Made by a program: the position numbers and the translations under genes. This document shows, one piece after another, positions 56,108 to 64,000 of a DNA stretch of 64,000 nucleotides; the first letter of the stretch is position 1; every line of letters begins with the position of its first letter. The stretch covers positions 35,697-99,696 of the forward strand of contig JAVXUO010003081.1 of the NCBI GenBank assembly GCA_033065855.1, read 5' to 3'. A model generated the notes under the pieces. That model saw only the letters and a list, made by a program, of their open reading frames with translations. It was not told the DNA's origin and did no database searches. This DNA comes from Escallonia rubra (lineage: Eukaryota; Streptophyta; Magnoliopsida; Escalloniales; Escalloniaceae).

Positions 56108-59100
56108 TCAATCATTTTCAGTTTGCGAATCATCTTCATCACTATCCTCGTCGCCCTCTTCTTCGTGGGACTCGTCGTCCTCTTCATCTTCTAATTCATC
56201 CTCTTCATCAGTAGACTCGGTCACATCATCTCCAACACTTTCAACATCTTCCGCGTCATCATCTACGACTTCTTCTTCCACAAGAAGTGTTGTTGGAAGA
56301 GGAAGATCGTCCTCCTCGTTGTTGACCTCAACAGGGAACAAGACACGTGGTTGGTCGGCTTGAAAGGAGTCTAGCTCACTGTCATATGTCACGGGCAATT
56401 TCTTGGACTTGATAGTTGTATACCAATGAGATTTGGGATTGGCGACGTCCTCCGCGTAAAAGACTTGTACAGCTTGACTAGCAAACACAAAGGGCTCGTC
56501 TGATGCAAGTCTTGACTTGACATTGACATCTACAATCCCTTGAGAGCTAACACGGATTCCTCTGCTGCATGTGACATCGAACCACGTACACTTGAACATT
56601 ACCAGGCGGTTTTGGGAACCCAGATATGTTAGCTCAACAATCTCATCTAACTCTCCGTAAAAATCCATGCAATTCTCGGCATAACAGTCGCCGTTGACCA
56701 AGACTCCACTGTTTTGGGTTTGTTTTGTTCGGTCATCATCTTTTACGTTAAACCTAAACCCGTTGATGATATAACCTCCGTAACAGGATGTTTGTTTGTT
56801 AGGGCCTTCAGCTAGTAATTTCAAGTAGGAGGCCACTGGTCTATCCATTGACTGAACCTATTGTAGATGACGGTAAACATTAAGGATAAATCAGTATACT
56901 AATTGGCCACAGAACTGTATATAACACATAATATAATTTCGTTAAATAATCTTACACGGATTTTGAACCACTGTACAAATTGTGATTTCCGGTGAGATTC
57001 AAGTCCAGCGGGATCAGTGATTAAAGATTCCGCATCGAACTCACTGCAAACCAATATGCATCTAACTCGCTTAACACACACTTTCAATTATGTACAGCAA
57101 TGTAAGTGAATTAAGACTTTAACTTACTCAACGAATGCCGAAACTTCATCGCAATTTAGAAGGGCATATATTGTTGCAGCACTGTACTCTTCATCTGTTA
57201 GCCATCGAGTATACGTTCGGCCGAACGGACTACCTGACTGCTTGAATATTGACAATTGCCCTTCCAAATTTGTGCTTGCTCCGGGATCATTTCGGCCTAG
57301 TTGATTTAACCTTGTACCAACATCCGAACCGAAATATTGACTACAAAAGTTTACAAGTTCTTCCATTACGTAAGCCTCCGCAATTGAGCCCTCAACCCGA
57401 GCCTTATTACGGACTTTTTTCTTTAAATGGAACATGAACCTAGAAGTTTAGGGAATCGAGTTAGGTGGAATATCAATGATAACAGATGTCGCATTAAGTG
57501 TAAACGAACAACTGTAACAATTTAAGGATTACCTCTCGAAGGGATACATCCACCGATATTGCACGGGTCCACCCATCTTAGCTTCATATGCCAAGTGAAC
57601 AGGCAGATGCTCCATTGAATCAAAGAACGAAGGTGGGAAGATTTTCTCCAGCTTGCAAATCGTCACCACAATGTTCTTCTCAAGCACTTCCATGTTACTC
57701 ACCCGGATCGTAGAAGAGCATATATCTCGAAAGAAATGAGATAATTCAGTCAAAGTCTCGCAAACAACCCGTGGCAACAGTCCCCGGAAGGCAATAGGAA
57801 TGAATCTCTCCATGAATACGTGGCAGTCGTGACTCTTCATCCCTTGGAACTTGCATTCCGAAACATTGCAACAACGAGATATGTTGGACGCAAACCCATC
57901 CGGAAGCTTCAAATTCTTAACCCACTGACAGACCTTCTCCACTTGTTTCTTGTCTAGACAGTAAGGTGCTTTCGGAAGTATGGTCCTCCCACTGACTGTC
58001 CGAGGATGCAATTCACGGCGTACACCCAACTGTTGTAGATCCCTTCTCGCTTTAAGGTGATCTTTCGATTTGCCCTTGAAATTCATCACTGTGTTGAACA
58101 CATTATCAAAAACGTTCTTCTCAATATGCATCACATCCATGTTGTTTCGGATAACGAGCGTCCTCCAGTAGGCTAACTCCCAGAAGATACAAAATTTTCT
58201 CCAGTTGTGCTCTTTCCCGAACCCTGCAATCTTCTGATCCGGCACACCCTTACCGTGTGGTATGTCAGTATCAAGTGCCTCCAGGTGTGAGAGTACTTCT
58301 TCACCAGATGGGTAGTCCAGCGTGACAACCTCACGCTCGATTGTCCCGTCAAATTTATCCTTCTGCCTACGAAACTGATGGCCCGGTGGCAAAAGCTTAC
58401 GGTGACATCCGAACCACGAGGCCTTTCCGCCGTGCTTTAACGTATGACCGGGGTTCACGCCCATACAAGCAGGGCATGCTAGCTTCCCATGTGTGCTCCA
58501 GCCACACGTCATTCCCAATGCGGGGAAATCATGTATAGTCCACATCAAAGCAGCCCTCATCTGAAAATTTTGTTTAAGGGATGCATCATATGTTTCGACT
58601 CCATGATTCCATAATTGTTTTAACTCATCAATCAACGGCCTTAAATACACATCTATGTCCTTACCGGGACTCTTCGGCCCCGGAATAAGCAACGACAAGA
58701 ACATATACGGCTTCTTCATGCACATGCCTGGTGGAAGGTTGTAAGGGACAATAATAACAGGCCAACAGGAGTAAGGCGTGGTAGACTGACCGAAAGGGTT
58801 GAACCCATCGGTTGCCAGACCAAGTCTAACATTCCGAACTTCCTGAGCAAAAACTGGATGCCTGCGGTCAAACTCCTTCCACGCCTCTCCATCAGCTGGG
58901 TGTGTCAGCACATCGGCATCGTTGCTGCGAGTCTCACGGTGAGCCCTCATATGTTCAGCCGTACTGGAGGAGTAGTACATTCTCTGAAGCCGTGGTGTGA
59001 CCGGGAAATATCGCAATATCTTCCATGCAATGTTTTTCTTCTTCCCTTTGTCCGGTTTGTACCTCGAATGATCACACACTGGACATAATGACAAATCCTT

Positions 59101-59766
59101 ATTCTCTTTCCAGAATAATACACAATCGTTATTGCACGCATCTATCCGGTCGTAGCTCAACCCAAGTTTCCTCATCATCTTCTTCGCGTCATAGTACGAC
59201 GGCGGTAGCTTTTCACTTTCGGGCAGTATTTCTTTGATGAAGGTAACAAACTCGTTAAAACCTTTCTCACTCAGCCCGTGGTCTGATTTCAACTGTAATA
59301 ACCTACTAACCGCAGACAGCCGTGTGTGTTTCGGAGCTCCATCCCACAGCGGCTCTTCCGCAGCTCTCAACAACTCATAAAACTGATGAGCCCCCTCGTT
59401 CGGCGGTTGTGGCCTGTCGTTACCCCAGTCAACATTAGCATGCCCAACATCCATAATCATATCTCAGAAATCATATCGTGCCTCCTCCCTAACTTCAGTT
59501 TGACTAGCCAGGTTGGACGACAATACTATCGTTTCCCCGTGCTGCGTCCACCTTGTGTATCCACCCATAAAACCGTACCGACGAAGATGCCATTTTACTT
59601 CAATTCTTTTTCTCCAGTGCAACAACTCACATCTACCGCACGGGCACCTTATCTTATCAAGGTCAACATGTGCAGGATGCGCATAAGCGAAGTCGAGAAA
59701 TTCGTCAACGCGACACTCAAAATCTTCAGCATTCTTCCTTTTCATCCAACTTCGATCGACTGACAT
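56108..59766 (-). pseudogene. TNPD transposase of CACTA-2, single nonsense codon
   Basis: Exons map to 59766-57533, 57439-57128, 57043-56956 and 56857-56108. The whole gene matches CACTA-1 except for a handful of changes. One, CGA to TGA at 59463-59461, stops translation after about 100 residues; another changes Val to Phe in NTVMN(V/F)KGK. The nonsense change is a C-to-T at a CpG. Confidence 0.92.
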
Positions 59767-59910
59767 GACGACTGAATTATCGTACTGTATACCACCTTCA
59801 ATAATGACCAGTGATTAAGCATTGCCGATGTAAATATCAATGCATGAATGTTACAACACGTCTACATATTTCCCCTCCACTCTTGAACAGGTAGTGGTCC
59901 TATCCCATTC

Positions 59911-60181
59911 AGAAAAGCACATGTTTATAAAACAGTGAATAACTCATGCTTAGTCCGATGTCTGTGGAAAATTCGGCAGCACCTCCCCGCATTTCTCCAA
60001 GTACACCACATCGATTAGGTGTTCTAACATTCATCTAACCTTGCTCAGGAAGGTTTGACGGATGTTAGAACACCAGATCTGTATGCACCCGGAGAAACAC
60101 ACGAGAACGTGTACCAAATATCCACGACATAGAACATAAAGCATGAGTCAAAATACTGTTTTATAAACAATTAGCTTTTCC
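59911..60181. other. long imperfect hairpin upstream of TNPD (CACTA-2 copy)
   Basis: Reverse-complement counterpart of 16886-17156, essentially unchanged. Confidence 0.8.
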
Positions 60182-60499
60182 AAACTGTCCAAACTGGACA
60201 TCCAAAGGCTCATTACAAGGCATTACTTTGTAATGAGTACCTTTGAACGGGAACTAAGGGTTTTTATGCATGCATGTGTTCAGAAATTGATAAGATATGC
60301 AAGAATCTTTCCGAAATATCAAAACTGCAGAATGATCGTTGCATATGTTATCAATTCCACATTAAATAGAACTCGTTGGCAACGAGTTGAACCATCTCGT
60401 TGCCAATGGACTTCTCAAAACAACAATTAATATAAAGAAGGCAGGGTTTGTAAACAACGAGTAATTGAACCATCTCTGGGCAACATGGAGTAATTATGG

Positions 60500-61775
60500 G
60501 ATGTACAAGGGCTAATTAGGGCTAACTGGGTTATTAGGGAACAAGACACGATTATTAATTATAGCTGATTAGAGTTGATTAGGACTAATTAGGGTTATTT
60601 AGTCCTAATTAGGGTTTAATTGTGCCGAGTAGTGATGATTAGTCCTAATTAGGGCTAATTGGGCTTAATTGGGTTATGTTAGGGCTAATTAATGTTAATG
60701 AGGGATAGTTTCGGATGATTATAGCTGACTAGGGTTGATTAGGACTAATTAGAGTTATGTAGTCCTAATTAGGGTTTAATTGTGCCGAGTAGTGATGATT
60801 AGTCCTAATTAGGGCTAATTAGGCTTAATTGGGTTATGTTAGGGCTAATTAATGTTAATGAGGGCTAGTTTCGGATAATTATAGCTAATTAGGGTTGATT
60901 ATGACTAATTAGGGTTTAATTGTGCCGAGTAGTGATGATTAGTCCTAATTAGGGCTAATTAGGCTTAATTGGGTTATGTTAGGGCTAATTAATGTTAATG
61001 AGGGCTAGTTTCGGATAATTATAGCTAATTAGGGTTGATTATGACTAATTAGGGTTTAATTGTGCCGAGTAGTGATGATTAGTCCTAATTAGGGCTAATT
61101 AGGCTTAATTGGGTTATGTTAGGGCTAATTAATGTTAATGAGGGCTAGTTTCGGATAATTATAGCTAATTAGGGTTGATTATGACTAATTAGGGTTTAAT
61201 TGTGCCGAGTAGTGATGATTAGTCCTAATTAGGGCTAATTAGGCTTAATTGGGTTATGTTAGAGCTAATTAATGTTAATGAGGGCTAGTTTCGGATAATT
61301 ATAGCTAATTAGGGTTGATTAGGACTAATTAGTCCTAATTGTGCCGAGTAGTGATGATTAGTCCTAATTAGGGCTAATTAGGCTTAATTGGGTTATGTTA
61401 GAGCTAATTAATGTTAATGAGGGCTAGTTTCGAATAATTATAGCTAATTAGGGTTGATTATGACTAATTAGGGTTATTTAGTCCTAATTAGGGTTTTGAT
61501 GGTGCCGAGTAGTGTTGATTAGTCCTAACTAGCGCTAATTAGGCGTAATTGGGTTATGTTAGTGCAAATTATGACTAATTAGGCTAACTACAATCAATAT
61601 GCGCATAATTGGGTTCATTTGGGCTAATTTGAGGTAATTACAGCTAATTTGAATTTCATCAGGTTCTTAGGGTTAATTAAAACTAATTAGGCTCGTTAGA
61701 GCTAATTAGGGTTAATTGATTTACTAAAATATTGTTAATCAGGACTAATTAGGGCTAATTATAGCCAGCGCTGGA
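60500..61775. repeat. CTAATTAGGG higher-order array of CACTA-2
   Basis: Counterpart of 15434-16560, with more regular units of about 140 bp (TTTCGGATAATTATAGC near 60870, 61010, 61150, 61290) and about 170 bp longer overall, so units have been gained or lost since the two copies separated. Confidence 0.9.
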
Positions 61776-61879
61776 GCCACGATTAGATTCCAGGGGGTGC
61801 ATGCTAAAAATGTCGCATTAACCTAACTAACCTAAATTTAATGCACATTCAACAACCTCAATTCCGACACCTCATATAG

Positions 61880-62110
61880 GGTGTCGATATGGTGTCCGAT
61901 ACGTGTCTGACACCTCCGGACACGTGTCCGACACATACCGACACGTGTCCGACACATACTGACACGTGTCCGACACATACCGACACGTGTCCGACGCCTT
62001 TGGACACGTGCCCGACGCCTCCGGACACGTGTCCGACGCCCACCGACACGCACCTCCAGACACATCGGCATACGTTAATTTGTTTTCTAAATGTCAGACA
62101 CCGTCGATCA
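61880..62110. repeat. 21-bp phased G-box array of CACTA-2
   Basis: CACGTG cores start at 61921, 61942, 61963, 61984, 62005 and 62026, exactly 21 bp apart: six sites against five in CACTA-1. Confidence 0.9.
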
Positions 62111-63115
62111 GACGTGGTGTCCGTGTCTGCGCTAACTAACAGGTATCTCAATCCAATTGGGTCCCATCCTCCGTCAACAATCTCAATTCTCAATTCTCAA
62201 ATGCTCAATGCAATAAAAATTAACAAAAATCACACATTCAATCCAATTGGGTCCCATCCTCCGTCAATAATCTCAATATCTCAAATGCTCAATGCACAAT
62301 TAACAATCTAAAATCATTAATTAACAACCTAAAATCATCAATTCATAATCGCAATTACTTCAAATACACAGCTAATAACCTAAAATCATCGATCAATAAT
62401 CACAATTCTAAAACGCACAATTAACAACCTAAAATTATCAAACAAATGATCAATGTTCAAATGGGAAAAAAATGTTCAAAATTCACATATCCGATGCGCT
62501 TGAATTATTTCAATTTAGGGTTCGATTGTATTAGGGCATTCAATTTAGGGTTCAATTAGTTTCATTTAGGGTTCGGTTCGATTAGGGCATTCAATTTAGG
62601 GTTCAATTACTTCAATTTAGGGTTCAATTAGGGGGTTCTATTGATTCAATTTAGGGTTCAGTTGATTTGAGGCATTAAATTTAGGATTCAATTAGTTCAA
62701 TTTAGGGTTCGGTTCAATTAAGGGGTTCTATTGATTCAATTTAAGGTTCAGTTGATTTGAGGCATTAAATTTAGGGTTCAATTAGTTCAATTTAGGGTTC
62801 GGTTGGATTAGGGCATTCAATTTGGGGTTCAATTAGGGTTCGGTTAGATTGGGGCAATCAATTTAGGGTTTAATTAGGGGTTCAATTAGTTTAATTTAGG
62901 ATTCGATTCAATTAGGGCATTCAATTTAGGGTTCAATTACTTCAATTTAGGGTTCAATTAGGGGGTTCTATTGATTCAATTTAGGGTTCGGTTGATTTGA
63001 GGCATTCAATTTAGGGTTCAATTAGTTCTATTTAGGGTTCGGTTGGATTAGGGCATTCAATTTGGGGTTCAATTAGGGTTCGGTTGGATTGGGGTTTGGG
63101 GTTTAGGGTTTAGGG
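62111..63115. repeat. CACTA-2 internal repeats and TTTAGGG-type array
   Basis: GACGGAGGATGGGACCC duplication, AT-rich spacer, then degenerate AATTTAGGGTTC units ending in GGGTTTAGGGTTTAGGG at 63094-63115. Confidence 0.9.
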
Positions 63116-64000
63116 TTCGCATCTATGATAACCTACCCGAAACAATCCTTGTTTTAACCTAAATGGAATAGTTCAAAGATTAGAATGTAGCGTACAATAT
63201 TGTATTATAACTCACTATTAACTCACGCACAGTCCCAGAACGACCCCCTCACTAGATGCGTAAAATTATCAAATTGTCCTTGGGGTTTTCGGCACCAGAA
63301 AAATCCCAAAATATCTGAAAATACTATTTTAAGTATCCTGAAGTCATTTTTGGGCTAAAAAGTATTTTAAAAAAAAATTGCCCGTAAATCTCAAACTAGT
63401 GTCCAGTCCGAGCGCTAAAAGGTCAGTTTCGAAAAAACTACCTATTGGCCTCAGAATGGCACGAAATTTTAGAATATGAATCATATCAGTAAAATAAGAT
63501 TTTCAGATTAAAATAACTTAGTTTACTAGGTTAAATAATTTGTTAACTTTGATTAATCGATGCCATAATTTAGCACCCCTTACGGACACCGGAAATTCTC
63601 AAAACATTCCGGAGCCTACATCTCGTAAAACTATTGGGGGTTATAGTTTTGCACTTTGTCCAATTCTGATCCTAGATATTTATAAAAAATCATTGAAAAC
63701 TGCCTAATTTAATTTTAACCTTTAGTGACAATTACCTTTACTATTCAGATTAAGCACACCTAGTATTTCACCTAAATGCACACACATCCCTTCTACCTTC
63801 AGCCGAGATGTTCATCCCACACCCACTTCACAACCACACATTACCTCACTTCCAACCCACTTTAAATCATAGAAACCTCATTACACCATTCTAACTCACT
63901 ATAACATACACTTGAACACTCAATTTAACACATTTACACACCTATAATACACACACCATCAAGAACACACACAAACAGAGTCACGAACACACACTACACC
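63116..64000. other. unassigned AT-rich DNA
   Basis: Similarity to CACTA-1 ends here. No gene, terminal repeat or subterminal GCGACGG unit is visible. The A/C-rich end (63770-64000, many CACACA) resembles leader or LTR-like sequence, but no pair is seen. Confidence 0.5.

Larger units (their letters stand above)
53722..63115 (-). mobile_element. CACTA-2: inverted near-copy of CACTA-1, 5' end missing
   Basis: The 3' terminus CACTACAAGAA begins at 53722 (flank CCT). Sequence matches CACTA-1 in reverse orientation from its 3' end to the telomere-like array; the genes match at a constant coordinate sum (77096 for TNPA exons, 77067 for TNPD). At about 63115, within TTTAGGG repeats, similarity stops, so the promoter, the captured gene fragment and the 5' terminal repeat are absent from this window. 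A matching CCT on the far side is not seen. Confidence 0.92.

Overview
The window looks like nuclear DNA of a flowering plant, probably a eudicot. It is AT-rich, with GT..AG introns, long TA microsatellites and telomere-type CCCTAAA tracts. It is dominated by plant DNA transposons (CACTA/En-Spm, MULE) plus LTR retroelements. Only one host gene is convincing: a small unknown protein at 2929-3255. The species cannot be named from the sequence.

Layout: (a) 1-3605, host DNA with the small gene. (b) 3606-35652, a 'Russian doll'. An old, decayed CACTA element (CACTA-5) was invaded by a MULE (5845-28115), which was itself invaded by a young, apparently intact CACTA element (CACTA-1, 12709-23387, target-site duplication TAT). 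CACTA-5 also received a second, deleted CACTA (CACTA-4, 30720-34385, duplication TCT). (c) 35653-39837, intergenic. (d) 39847-40985, a Pack-MULE-like element with a perfect 9-bp duplication carrying a ribosomal protein L27a fragment. (e) 41006-45942, an LTR retrotransposon without gag/pol (LARD-like, minus orientation, 405-bp LTRs, duplication CTTTT). (f) about 46181-52545, another decayed CACTA (CACTA-6) hosting CACTA-3 (47630-51082, duplication AAC), which is a deletion derivative of CACTA-1. (g) 52640-53721, a decayed Ty3/gypsy pol remnant. (h) 53722-about 63115, CACTA-2, a near-identical inverted copy of CACTA-1 lacking its 5' end. (i) 63116-64000, unassigned.

How the genes fit together: CACTA-1 has the full two-gene set. 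These are a TNPD-type transposase (4 exons, 1127 aa: Transpos_assoc, Transposase_21, DUF4218 and DUF4216-like regions, acidic tail) and a TNPA-like protein (5 exons, 414 aa). CACTA-2 has a nonsense codon in TNPD and a frameshift in TNPA. CACTA-3, -4, -5 and -6 are non-autonomous relics. The MULE carries a broken FAR1/MULE/SWIM transposase, an intact two-exon B3-domain gene, a divergent pair of related small unknown ORFs, and a gene fusing a plant mobile domain to an Ulp1-type (C48) cysteine peptidase. A repeated palindrome built on the half-site GTCCGCTATAC lies in its terminal repeats, next to its promoters, and in a 79-bp satellite.

The most interesting candidates for something new are the cargo set of this MULE, a long hairpin conserved upstream of the transposase in four CACTA copies, and a helically phased G-box array inside the CACTA elements.
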